This document shows, in pieces, positions 1 to 7,761 of a DNA stretch of 64,000 bases. Source of the stretch: a virus; IMG/VR virus record IMGVR_UViG_3300030060_003348, positions 1 to 64,000 of that record, one strand, 5' to 3'. Within the stretch, counting starts at the first letter, position 1, and each line of letters opens with the position of its first letter. The notes under the pieces are model-generated. The model was not told the DNA's origin, ran no database searches, and saw nothing but the letters and a program-made list of their open reading frames with translations. Both the position numbers and the translations under genes were made by a program.

Positions 1-234
1 AAATACTTACCAATTACAATTACTTTGAATGATGAGCTAGATCAGTTCGGTAATCAAGGTCCTGTAGTTGTAGAACAAACTAAGGAAGAAAGAGATGCTA
101 AAGCACCTAAGACTTACCTTGGTAATGTAAAGGTAGTTTGGAGCAATGGAACAAATGTTGAGCCTGCTCCAAGAGATAATCAACCAGCACAAGCTGCTCC
201 AGCGCCTGCTGTTGAAGAAGATCTACCGTTTTAG
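1..234 (+). CDS. SSB-like single-stranded DNA-binding protein, C-terminal part
   Basis: The reading frame is open from the first base, so this is the 3' end of a gene that begins outside the window. The visible 77 residues are a low-complexity tail rich in Gln, Ala and Pro that ends in EEDLPF. An acidic tip ending in D-[IL]-P-F is the hallmark of single-stranded DNA-binding proteins, where it recruits replication partners. The gene abuts the primase-helicase (stop at 232-234, next ATG at 235), which fits a replication role. The OB-fold lies outside the window, so the family call rests on the tail and the context. Confidence 0.6.
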   Translation, partial: KYLPITITLNDELDQFGNQGPVVVEQTKEERDAKAPKTYLGNVKVVWSNGTNVEPAPRDNQPAQAAPAPAVEEDLPF

Positions 235-1950
235 ATGAATAGAGAAGAGATCAATGGATTTGTTGTTGACAAATTTAATCAACATGGCCTAAAAGAGGGC
301 GCAACACAAGGCATCTGCCCGTTGTGCTCTCATACTAGGAAACCTAAAAATCAAAAAGCACAGTGTGCTTCTTATGATTGGGAACGTGGTCTCGGTACCT
401 GTCACAACTGTAACAAAACATTTCAACTTCATACTTATCAACGCAAGGGCAGTAGCGAACGTGTCTATGTTAGACCGGAAACGCCGGCCAACTTTAACGA
501 GGTAAGTACGAATGTTGAAACATGGTTTGGAACAAGAGGTATATCAAAACAAACTCTCAGTGATCTTCAAGTAACTGAAGGTCCTGAGTTTATGCCTCAA
601 ACAGGTAAAAAAGAAAATACTATTCAGTTTAACTATTTAATGGGTGGACAACTTATTAATGTTAAATATAGAGATGGTAGAAAAAACTTTAAGCTTTATA
701 AAGGAGCTGAAAAAGTATTTTACAATATCGATAGTATTGTAGGCCACGATACATGTGTTATAGTTGAAGGTGAAATGGATGTTTTAGCATTACACGAAGC
801 TGGCATACCAAACGCAATATCAGTGCCTAACGGAGCAACGTTAAACAATAATAATTTAGATTATTTAGATAACTGTATTGATTATTTTGACGACAAAACT
901 AGAATTATATTAGCAGTTGATGCTGATGAACCTGGTCAAATGTTACAACGAGAGCTTGTTAGACGTCTTGGAGCAGAAGTATGTTACCTTATAGATTTTA
1001 ATGGTAACAAAGACGCAAATGACTTCTTATTAGAACACGGTGCTAGCGCATTAAAAAATGCTGTACACAACGCAAGACCAGTTCCATTAGAAAATGTATC
1101 AACATTAAAAGATATAGAAGATGAACTTAAAGACTTTGTTAAAAATGGATTTAAACCTGGCTTTCAAATTGGGCTTAATAACTTTGATAAAATATTTAGC
1201 ACATATACTGGCCAGTTCATTACTGTTACTGGTATTCCTAGTAGTGGTAAGTCTGACTTTGTTGACCAGATGGTTGTGGGATACAACAATTTATACGGCT
1301 GGAAAACTGCTTATGCTAGTCCAGAAAATCAACCAGTATACCTCCATGCACACAAACTAATGCGTAAAACATGGCAAGATATGCCATCAGCTGGAGATAT
1401 TGGTGGTAACAAATGGCAAGAGGTTGCTAACCATGTTAATGATAATTATTTCTTTATTGATATGGACAAATATAGTTTAGAGTCTGTATTACGTAAAGGC
1501 GCTGAGCTAGTTAAACGTAAAGGTATTAAATGTTTAGTTATTGATCCATTTAATAAGATCAGAGACACAAATGCAGCATCAGATGATGTAAACCGCTACA
1601 CAATGGATTATTTAGCTAAAATCGAAGCTTTTTGTAAAAAGTATGATGTGTTAACCTTTATTGTAGCACATCCAACTAAAATGTATAAAGGACAAGATGG
1701 AAAAATTGAAGAACCTACTATGTATAATATTAAAGGTGGGGGTGAATGGTACGACGCTTCATACCACGGGCTTTTGGTACATAGAGATTACGATGCTAAA
1801 ACTACTAAGGTTAAGGTGCTCAAAGTTAAGTTCCAAAACCTCGGTGAGAATGGCGCTGAGTCTCATTTTACCTGGGAACCACGCTCTGGCTCTTTCGTTC
1901 CACATGAATCAGCAGTGGCAGAAGGTGAGCCGATGCCTTGGGAATCGTAA
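235..1950 (+). CDS. Primase-helicase, T7 gp4-like
   Basis: A bifunctional replicative primase and ring helicase that would unwind the fork and prime lagging-strand synthesis. The N-terminus has a zinc ribbon (C28, C31, C56, C59). A TOPRIM domain follows, with EGEMD near residue 178 and the acidic pair in VDADEPG near 229-231. The C-terminal half is a RecA-like helicase with Walker A GIPSSGKS (333-340), a Walker B-like CLVIDPF and a motif with VAHPTK. At 571 residues it matches the usual length of gp4-type proteins (about 560). The ATG follows the preceding stop directly and the next gene starts within TAATG, so translation is probably coupled. Confidence 0.95.
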   Translation: MNREEINGFVVDKFNQHGLKEGATQGICPLCSHTRKPKNQKAQCASYDWERGLGTCHNCNKTFQLHTYQRKGSSERVYVRPETPANFNEVSTNVETWFGTRGISKQTLSDLQVTEGPEFMPQTGKKENTIQFNYLMGGQLINVKYRDGRKNFKLYKGAEKVFYNIDSIVGHDTCVIVEGEMDVLALHEAGIPNAISVPNGATLNNNNLDYLDNCIDYFDDKTRIILAVDADEPGQMLQRELVRRLGAEVCYLIDFNGNKDANDFLLEHGASALKNAVHNARPVPLENVSTLKDIEDELKDFVKNGFKPGFQIGLNNFDKIFSTYTGQFITVTGIPSSGKSDFVDQMVVGYNNLYGWKTAYASPENQPVYLHAHKLMRKTWQDMPSAGDIGGNKWQEVANHVNDNYFFIDMDKYSLESVLRKGAELVKRKGIKCLVIDPFNKIRDTNAASDDVNRYTMDYLAKIEAFCKKYDVLTFIVAHPTKMYKGQDGKIEEPTMYNIKGGGEWYDASYHGLLVHRDYDAKTTKVKVLKVKFQNLGENGAESHFTWEPRSGSFVPHESAVAEGEPMPWES

Positions 1951-2234
1951 TGGCTTTTAAACGTTGGAACAGGTCACCTAGTAAAAAAACACCTGTAAGA
2001 AGTTGGCAGCCTAGTGAAATGAAAATTATTGGTTGGTGCTTAAGTAAAAATATAGGTGTTGCTATAAGTCCTGATTGGAAAAGTGATATGAGTCGATGGC
2101 AAATAGAAATATCTATAAACGACAGAATACACAAAGATCCAAACAGGTATAGTGATGAGACTGTTTATGATAAAGTTGTGGAGTATTATAAATACTATTA
2201 CAATAAATACAAAACAAATACGGACACTAAATGA
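1950..2234 (+). CDS. Small hypothetical protein, 94 residues
   Basis: A basic, aromatic-rich protein (many Lys, Trp and Tyr) with no family I recognise. The ATG at 1950 overlaps the helicase stop codon (TAATG), which favours this start over an upstream TTG at 1938. It sits between the helicase and the hydroxymethylase-like gene, so it belongs to the replication operon. No membrane segment or signal peptide is visible. The C-terminus is Tyr/Lys-rich and may be flexible. Confidence 0.7.
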   Translation: MAFKRWNRSPSKKTPVRSWQPSEMKIIGWCLSKNIGVAISPDWKSDMSRWQIEISINDRIHKDPNRYSDETVYDKVVEYYKYYYNKYKTNTDTK

Positions 2235-2244
2235 TTATATTAAT

Positions 2245-2901
2245 ATGATAAACACAATAAATAATAAAGTATTTAGAAATGCAAATGAAGCCTACGAGTA
2301 TATACACGACCGTATATTACAAGATGGTATATCGTTTGGAGATACTAAAGCTCTTTTTAATGTTGGGTTCTACATGACAGATCCTAAAGATAGAAAGATA
2401 ATAAACAAAGAACGTAACTGGAAAGAAGATTATGCTGAAGCCGAATGGCAATGGTATTTATCTGGAGATCCATGTGTAGATGCTTTAGGTGAAATATATG
2501 GTAAAGTTCCTGAAATATGGAAACGCATGGCAGATGTAAATGGTAGAGTAAACTCTAACTATGGTTGGCAATGGAAACGTAATCAACAAATAGATTATAT
2601 TGTTGGTTTATTAAGAACCCAACCTGATACTAGACAAGCTGCTATAAGCATATATGACGCTAAAGAATGGGAAAGCTATAAACACGATACTCCATGCACA
2701 TACGCTGTACAGTTTACAATGGTACACGGAAGACTTGATATGTGTGTTACGATGCGATCTAATGATCTCTGGTATGGTTTCTGTAATGATCAATATCAGT
2801 TTTCTAAACTGCAAGAGATGGTCTCTAAACAGCTAGATATTGAAACTGGTGTATATTATCATTTTGCACATAACATGCATTTATATAACGATAAGATATG
2901 A
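2245..2901 (+). CDS. Thymidylate synthase-family enzyme, probable dCMP hydroxymethylase
   Basis: Belongs to the thymidylate synthase fold, which adds a one-carbon unit from methylene-tetrahydrofolate to C5 of a pyrimidine nucleotide. NSNYGW near residue 104, the nucleophile Cys151 in DTPCTYAVQF, and MRSNDLWYGFCND at 170-182 are visible. The position that is Asn in thymidylate synthases (PFN) is Asp182 here. In the family that Asn-to-Asp change goes with dCMP as substrate, and the T4 dCMP hydroxymethylase has the same MRSNDxxxGFxND pattern. At 218 residues it is close to the T4 enzyme (about 246). The ATG at 2245 is preferred because the longer frame from 2152 overlaps the upstream gene and has no family similarity. 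The stop overlaps the next start (ATGA). A dUMP-specific role is less likely but possible. Confidence 0.82.
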   Translation: MINTINNKVFRNANEAYEYIHDRILQDGISFGDTKALFNVGFYMTDPKDRKIINKERNWKEDYAEAEWQWYLSGDPCVDALGEIYGKVPEIWKRMADVNGRVNSNYGWQWKRNQQIDYIVGLLRTQPDTRQAAISIYDAKEWESYKHDTPCTYAVQFTMVHGRLDMCVTMRSNDLWYGFCNDQYQFSKLQEMVSKQLDIETGVYYHFAHNMHLYNDKI

Positions 2902-3716
2902 CATATTACTTATACCACATACCAGGAAAGAAAGTTGGTGTTACAACTAATCTAAAAAAACGAGTAGAAGAACAACAGGGTTATGGGCCTGGAGAATACG
3001 AAATAATCGAATCATCTGATGATATAGATTTTATATCAGCGGGAGAAATAATAATGCAAAAATGTTACGGTTATAGAGTAGACGAAACACCATACAATAA
3101 ACTTAAGTTTAATCAAAAAGAAAATGAAATGAATATAAACATAACGGAGCAAACAACTACGTTTCCGTATCCTGTAAACAAGCTAAAAGGACACCTTGTA
3201 GAAAACATAGGTATGACTTGGAAAACAGAACACGGTGATGTAGTATTGACACACAAGTCAATAAAATGGATAATGGATAACATACAAATATCTAGATACA
3301 ACGACCAAAGATCTTACGTGTACAACAAGGCGCTTGGTAGATGGTTTGACAACAACAACCCTCATGAAACTAGAACTGGCGGGCTGTTTCCAGTTGGTGC
3401 TGATGGTAGAAAGCTAAATGGTAAAGCGAGTCATTTTGATTTAATTAGAAAATGGGCTAATGATAGAGGTTTGTACGAACACGGTGATACTAAAACCCAA
3501 GCGTTAAAACTTGTTGAGGAAATGGGTGAAATATGTAGAGCTATACTTAAGGGAAAACACGATGAGGTTGTTGACGGTATAGGTGACTGTGTAGTTGTGT
3601 TAACAAACTTAGCTGAATTACAAGGCACAACTATTGAGGGTTGTATAGAAGCAGCTTATAATGAAATTAAAGATCGAACGGGTAAAATGGATAACGGAAC
3701 ATTTAAAAAAGACTAA
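2898..3716 (+). CDS. GIY-YIG-like domain fused to MazG-like NTP pyrophosphohydrolase
   Basis: Two domains are visible. Residues 3-30 (YYLYHIPGKKVGVTTNLKKR) resemble the start of a GIY-YIG nuclease, with a short strand, a VGVTTN turn and a basic helix, although the fold looks shortened. Residues about 195-272 match a MazG-like all-alpha NTP pyrophosphohydrolase, with KLVEEMGE, EVVDGIGD and the C-terminal KDRTGKM. These supply the ExxE and ExxD metal ligands used to hydrolyse dNTPs or (p)ppGpp. The middle (about 75-190) is unassigned. The start overlaps the previous stop (ATGA) and the end overlaps the next start (TAATG). MazG proteins in phages are thought to clean or tune nucleotide pools. 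The nuclease half is the less certain call. Confidence 0.8.
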   Translation: MTYYLYHIPGKKVGVTTNLKKRVEEQQGYGPGEYEIIESSDDIDFISAGEIIMQKCYGYRVDETPYNKLKFNQKENEMNINITEQTTTFPYPVNKLKGHLVENIGMTWKTEHGDVVLTHKSIKWIMDNIQISRYNDQRSYVYNKALGRWFDNNNPHETRTGGLFPVGADGRKLNGKASHFDLIRKWANDRGLYEHGDTKTQALKLVEEMGEICRAILKGKHDEVVDGIGDCVVVLTNLAELQGTTIEGCIEAAYNEIKDRTGKMDNGTFKKD

Positions 3717-4081
3717 TGAATATAGTTGGCCACGTATTAAAACAAGCATTAGGTATTAAAAAAAATTGCGTTAATGCTATAATAGGCAACCCTGGAGCTG
3801 GCAAGTCCTCTACAGTTAGAGAGTTTATGCTTTCTCATAGAAATAATTCAAAAGATGGTTTGTATATTTACTTTGACGAAGTAGAACAAAACATGGACGG
3901 TTTAAAAAAGAAATATTTAATAAGAGACTTAAAAGCATTAGCTAAAAACTATGATATAACATCAATAGTTTCTACACACGACAAGGATATAGCTTTAGAA
4001 TGTGACCATATAATACTTATACCTGGTGGGCAAGAACACAAAAAAATAATAAAATTAAATTACGAAGATTATGTCAGATAG
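3716..4081 (+). CDS. Minimal P-loop ATPase, ABC-like
   Basis: A 121-residue ATPase with Walker A GNPGAGKSS near residues 24-32, a Walker B-like YIYFDEVEQ near 50-58, and STHDKDIALECDHIIL near 86-101. The last resembles the H-loop and final strand of ABC-type ATPases. The segment between Walker A and Walker B is only about 20 residues, and no LSGGQ signature is present, so the helical subdomain of classical ABC ATPases appears to be missing. It could be a reduced AAA/ABC protein acting with the replication enzymes around it. Its start overlaps the preceding stop codon (TAATG). Confidence 0.75.
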   Translation: MNIVGHVLKQALGIKKNCVNAIIGNPGAGKSSTVREFMLSHRNNSKDGLYIYFDEVEQNMDGLKKKYLIRDLKALAKNYDITSIVSTHDKDIALECDHIILIPGGQEHKKIIKLNYEDYVR

Positions 4082-4391
4082 AGAAATTATGGATGCCAAA
4101 AACGGCATTGCTGTAAGAAAGTCTTACGGCTTTAGAGACCCAGTTGTTAAACACGTTGTAGATAAGTTTGTGTCAAGATCAGATGTTGGCTACGAAAAGT
4201 ATGGATCAACATTAGATGATGAACGTAGATTTAAAATGAAAGACCTATATGGTTATTTAACAGATATACAAGAAGAGCTTATGGATGCAATATTGTATAT
4301 ACAAACAGCTAGAGAAGAGATTGAAGAAAAAACAAATGGCTCTCCCTTCAAGTGTACAGCTGCAGATTACGACGATGAAGAAGAGGATTAA
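4071..4391 (+). CDS. Small MazG-like helical protein
   Basis: A 106-residue protein with the pattern VDKFVSRSDVGYEKYGSTL, followed by a helix carrying IQEELMDAILYIQTAREE. This arrangement recurs in short phage MazG-like proteins, in which the EExxD face binds the metal and nucleotide. The C-terminal tail is very acidic (DYDDEEED). It overlaps the ATPase gene by 11 bases and the nuclease gene by 17, consistent with tight coupling. It would be the second MazG-like gene in the operon. The activity is inferred from the motif only. Confidence 0.65.
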   Translation: MSDREIMDAKNGIAVRKSYGFRDPVVKHVVDKFVSRSDVGYEKYGSTLDDERRFKMKDLYGYLTDIQEELMDAILYIQTAREEIEEKTNGSPFKCTAADYDDEEED

Positions 4392-4827
4392 AAGAAAGAA
4401 AGGTCCTGTCAGAAGTAAAAAGGTTACTTTTGACGGGATCACATTCGCTTCAGGTTTAGAAAAATATATGTATATGGCTTTAAAGAAAGCTAAAATATAT
4501 GCGGTATATGAAGGAGCAACATTTGTTTTACAAGAAGATTTTAACTTTAAAATTGATTCTTATGAACGACAAGCTAATGGAAAAGGAGATATGGTAAACA
4601 GAGGTCAAAAAAAGATACAAAGTATTAAATATACTCCTGATTTTGTAAGTAGTTCATTTATAATAGAATGCAAAGGTAGAGCAAACGAAAGTTTTCCAAT
4701 GCGATGGAAAATGTTCAAAAAATATGTAAATCATAAAATGAAACATGTGACTTTATATAAACCTCAAAACCAGAAGGAATGTGACAAAGTAATAGAGTTA
4801 ATAATTAATAAAAATAAAAATAAATGA
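4375..4827 (+). CDS. PD-(D/E)xK endonuclease, T7 endonuclease I/DUF1064-like
   Basis: A 150-residue nuclease with Glu29 (ASGLEK), Asp89 (YTPDF) and E98-x-K100 (IIECKG), the catalytic set of the PD-(D/E)xK fold. The arrangement resembles the small phage endonucleases and Holliday-junction resolvases of the T7 endonuclease I or DUF1064 groups. It probably resolves branched DNA before packaging or degrades host DNA. The ATG at 4375 is preferred because the longer frame from 4285 lies inside the preceding gene and adds a segment without family features. The N-terminus is strongly basic. Confidence 0.75.
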   Translation: MKKRIKRKKGPVRSKKVTFDGITFASGLEKYMYMALKKAKIYAVYEGATFVLQEDFNFKIDSYERQANGKGDMVNRGQKKIQSIKYTPDFVSSSFIIECKGRANESFPMRWKMFKKYVNHKMKHVTLYKPQNQKECDKVIELIINKNKNK

Positions 4828-4961
4828 GAGAATGGGAAATAAGTGTTGGTTTTTATACCGGCATCCTTTTTGGTTTTAGAACCTACGATGAAGAGTTTAA
4901 ACAAAACCACGTTTTATATATACCTTTTGTAGACGTGTGTATAACACTGTATAAAAAATGA
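4824..4961 (+). CDS. Small hypothetical protein, 45 residues
   Basis: A short gene that fills the gap between the nuclease and the reductase. Both ends use ATGA overlaps (4824-4827 and 4958-4961), which strongly suggests a real, translationally coupled gene. The sequence reads WEISVGFYTGILFGFRTY, then an acidic stretch, then HVLYIPFVDVCITLY. It is hydrophobic but has charges between the two hydrophobic parts, so it could be a small beta-rich or membrane-associated protein. Function unknown. Confidence 0.7.
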   Translation: MREWEISVGFYTGILFGFRTYDEEFKQNHVLYIPFVDVCITLYKK

Positions 4962-6829
4962 GTGATATAAATAAAAAAATACTTTCAGACTTAACAGTCC
5001 ACATGAAGTATGCTAAGTTCGTTCCAGAGTTAAACAGAAGAGAAACATGGGAAGAACTAGTAACAAGAAACAAGACAATGCACCAAAAGCGTTATCCTGA
5101 ATTATATAATGAAATAGAAGAAACATATAGATATGTATACAAAAAGAAAGTTTTACCGAGTATGCGTTCGTTACAGTTTTCTGGGAAACCTATTGAGATA
5201 TCTCCCAACAGACTATACAACTGCAGTTATTTACCTATTGATCATGTCGATAGTTTTAGTGAGTGCATGTTTCTCCTTTTATCTGGCTGCGGAGTTGGTT
5301 ATTCAGTACAACATCACCACGTACAAAAACTCCCTCATGTAACAAAACCTTTTGAAGGTAGAACACGCAGGTTTGTTATTGGTGATAGTATTGAAGGTTG
5401 GTCAGATTCAATCAAAGTTTTAATTAAGTCTTATTTGGGCTCTAAGAGATCATCTAAGATCAAATTTGATTATTCTGATATTAGACCAAAGGGAGCTAGG
5501 CTCGTGACCTCTGGCGGTAAAGCACCGGGGCCACAGCCATTAAAAGAATGTTTATTAAAAATTAAAGGAATATTAGATGCTAAAGAAGATGGTGCAAAAC
5601 TTTCGACACTCGAAGTACATGATATTGTCTGCCACATTGCGGATGCTGTCCTCGCGGGAGGAATTAGAAGAGCCGCTCTTATATCATTATTTTCAGCGTA
5701 CGATGAAGAAATGATTTCATGCAAATCAGGTCAATGGTGGGAAACACAACCACAACGTGGTAGAGCTAATAACTCTGCTGTGTTAATGAGACATAAAATA
5801 ACAAAACAATTTTTTATGGACTTATGGAAGCGTATAGAGCTATCTGGTTCTGGTGAACCTGGTATATATTTTAACCACGACAAAGACTGGGGAACTAATC
5901 CTTGTTGTGAAATAGCCTTACGTCCGTATCAGTTTTGTAATTTATGTGAAGTTAATGTAAGTAATATAAAAGATCAAAAAGATCTTAACGATAGAGTTAA
6001 AGCTGCTGCGTTTATTGGTACATTACAAGCTGGTTACACAGAGTTTCATTATTTAAGAGAAATATGGCAAGAGACAACAGAACGCGACGCACTTATAGGT
6101 GTGTCAATGACAGGAATAGGGAGTGCCGCTGTGCTCCAGCTGGATATGAAGGAAGCTGCAAATACAGTAAAAAAGGAAAACGCAAGAGTAGCAAAGCTAA
6201 TTGGAATAAACAAAGCAGCTAGAACTACATGTGTTAAACCTGCAGGTACAACATCTCTTGTGCTTGGAACATCTTCAGGTATTCATGCTTGGCATAATGA
6301 TTATTATATACGTAGACTACGTGTAGGTAAAAACGAACCTATATATAAATATCTAAAGAAAAATAATCCTGAGCTTATAGAAGATGAATATTTTAGACCA
6401 CACGACACTGCTGTAATTGAAATACCACAGTCAGCACCTAAAGGTTCTATATTAAGAACTGAGTCTGCTTTTGACTTGTTAAAACGTGTAAAAAAAGTTG
6501 CTACTGAATGGGTTAAACCAGGTCATAGAAAAGGTAGTAACACACATAACGTTTCTGCAACTATAAGTTTAAAGAAAGAAGACTGGGACAAAGCTGGTGA
6601 GTGGATGTGGAAAAACAGAGAATGTTATAATGGTCTTTCTGTTTTACCATACGATGGTGGAACTTATACTCAAGCTCCTTTTGAGGATATAACTAAAGAA
6701 CAATTTAACAAAATGGTTGAGTCTCTAAAGTATATCAATTTAACTGATGTTACTGAAGAAGATGACAACACTGATCTATCTGGTGAATTGGCTTGTACCG
6801 GTGGATCATGCGAAATAACAAGCCTATAA
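4958..6829 (+). CDS. Adenosylcobalamin-dependent class II ribonucleotide reductase
   Basis: Reduces ribonucleotides to deoxyribonucleotides using a radical generated from adenosylcobalamin. The sequence has PSMRSLQFSGK, Cys89 in LYNCSY, NPCCEI with Cys316 as the likely thiyl radical residue, and Cys327 in QFCNL as the redox partner of Cys89. It also has GTTSLVLGTSSGIHAW and a C-terminal C613-x4-C618 pair that re-reduces the active site. This is the monomeric triphosphate reductase (RTPR) type and, at 623 residues, is somewhat shorter than the lactobacillar enzyme (about 740). No separate B12-binding domain is needed in this type. With the two MazG-like genes and the hydroxymethylase it forms the dNTP supply module. 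NPCCEI has a second Cys where NPCGEI is usual. Confidence 0.93.
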   Translation: MSDINKKILSDLTVHMKYAKFVPELNRRETWEELVTRNKTMHQKRYPELYNEIEETYRYVYKKKVLPSMRSLQFSGKPIEISPNRLYNCSYLPIDHVDSFSECMFLLLSGCGVGYSVQHHHVQKLPHVTKPFEGRTRRFVIGDSIEGWSDSIKVLIKSYLGSKRSSKIKFDYSDIRPKGARLVTSGGKAPGPQPLKECLLKIKGILDAKEDGAKLSTLEVHDIVCHIADAVLAGGIRRAALISLFSAYDEEMISCKSGQWWETQPQRGRANNSAVLMRHKITKQFFMDLWKRIELSGSGEPGIYFNHDKDWGTNPCCEIALRPYQFCNLCEVNVSNIKDQKDLNDRVKAAAFIGTLQAGYTEFHYLREIWQETTERDALIGVSMTGIGSAAVLQLDMKEAANTVKKENARVAKLIGINKAARTTCVKPAGTTSLVLGTSSGIHAWHNDYYIRRLRVGKNEPIYKYLKKNNPELIEDEYFRPHDTAVIEIPQSAPKGSILRTESAFDLLKRVKKVATEWVKPGHRKGSNTHNVSATISLKKEDWDKAGEWMWKNRECYNGLSVLPYDGGTYTQAPFEDITKEQFNKMVESLKYINLTDVTEEDDNTDLSGELACTGGSCEITSL

Positions 6830-6843
6830 CTAAAACAATTATT

Positions 6844-7254
6844 ATGAAAAAAATGTTAATGAGTCTTACTTTAGCTGTACTTTGTACTGTTGGAGTTAAT
6901 GCTCAAAATCAAGGTGACTGGTACATTGGTGCTGGTGACATCGCTAACGTAGCTTGGACTGAATGGTCTGTAGCTCCAACTGTAGGTTACGGGATAACTG
7001 ACAAGTTGATGGTTGGTGTAAATGTATCTCAAGCAGATTCAACTGCTGAAATGGTATTAGATGTACATGCAAGATATTTTGTAAAAGGTTTCTTCGCGTA
7101 TGCTTCTGCTCCAAATATGGATACAGATTTACTATCGATTGGTGTTGGTAAAATGTTTACGTTCCACAAAGGAATATACGTTGATCCAAAGGTTGTATAC
7201 AACACTAACGAGAAAACAACTAACTTAATGTTAGGCGTAGGACTGAAATTTTAG
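6844..7254 (+). CDS. Outer-membrane beta-barrel protein with signal peptide
   Basis: A 136-residue protein starting with a cleavable signal peptide (MKKMLMSLTLAVLCTVGVNA, then QNQ). Alternating amphipathic strands follow, and the chain ends in LMLGVGLKF. A terminal Phe on an amphipathic strand is the signal for insertion by the BAM complex, and the length fits a small eight-stranded barrel. An ATG at 6844 directly before the signal peptide is the obvious start. It lies 15 bases after the reductase gene. A phage gene of this type could change the infected cell's surface, for example to block superinfection, but that is inference. Confidence 0.8.
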   Translation: MKKMLMSLTLAVLCTVGVNAQNQGDWYIGAGDIANVAWTEWSVAPTVGYGITDKLMVGVNVSQADSTAEMVLDVHARYFVKGFFAYASAPNMDTDLLSIGVGKMFTFHKGIYVDPKVVYNTNEKTTNLMLGVGLKF

Positions 7255-7277
7255 TATTAACTTAAACAATAAAAATT

Positions 7278-7520
7278 ATGGACAAAGTAATGAAGTATTT
7301 AACAGGATTTTTTGGTGGACTAGTATCAATTATGATGGCTATTATACCAGTAACAATTTTGTGGGTATTATTAACAGGATTACCTATTTTCGGAATGGAC
7401 GTTATAGGAAATTTTATGGGAATAGTTGAAGCTTTAGGTAGTGAAGGTTTTACCGGTTTATTAGCTTTAATATTTATCATGTATTTCTTCCTGTGTGATA
7501 TCTGTGTTAAAGGAAAGTAA
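7278..7520 (+). CDS. Small membrane protein, two transmembrane segments
   Basis: Eighty residues with two long hydrophobic stretches (about 8-35 and 60-74) joined by a Gly-rich loop. No catalytic motif is seen. It could be a holin or another inner-membrane effector, but it stands in the replication-side operon rather than next to the endolysin, and a holin-like gene is present at 51991-52377. The leader is A/T-rich without a Shine-Dalgarno motif. Function unknown. Confidence 0.65.
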   Translation: MDKVMKYLTGFFGGLVSIMMAIIPVTILWVLLTGLPIFGMDVIGNFMGIVEALGSEGFTGLLALIFIMYFFLCDICVKGK

Positions 7521-7548
7521 ATTATAAATCAATTAAATTAAATTAAAT

Positions 7549-7743
7549 ATGAGTTTTAATAAATTAGATTCGTTATTTGACAGTTTACAAAACTGTATTA
7601 ACGATTGTCAATCAGACGTAACAAAATTTGTAGAGGGAAATAACTCTGCAGGAACGAGAGTTAGAAAGGCAATGCAAGCTGTAAAAGCTTTAGCCCAAGA
7701 GGTTAGAGTTGAAGTGCAAGACCAAAAGAACTCACAATTCTAG
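7549..7743 (+). CDS. Histone H1-like (Hc1-type) DNA-binding protein
   Basis: A 64-residue protein with the pattern VTKFVEGNNSAGTRVRKAM followed by LAQEVRVEVQDQK. The GN-x-AAGTR-x-RKA block is typical of the small histone H1-like proteins found in Bacteroidetes genomes and in marine phages. It may bind DNA or nucleoid proteins during takeover. It is preceded by the leader AATTAAATTAAATTAAAT, which recurs before other genes here, and it is the last gene before the terminator at 7762. Confidence 0.7.
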   Translation: MSFNKLDSLFDSLQNCINDCQSDVTKFVEGNNSAGTRVRKAMQAVKALAQEVRVEVQDQKNSQF

Positions 7744-7761
7744 TTATTTGTTTTTATTAAG

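Noticed and set aside
25-234. Complete small gene starting with TTG at position 25
   Set aside because: The frame is open upstream to the window edge and the sequence looks like the tail of a longer SSB-type protein.
2152-2244. Upstream start for the hydroxymethylase-like gene
   Set aside because: The extra 31 residues overlap the preceding gene in another frame and show no similarity to the enzyme family.
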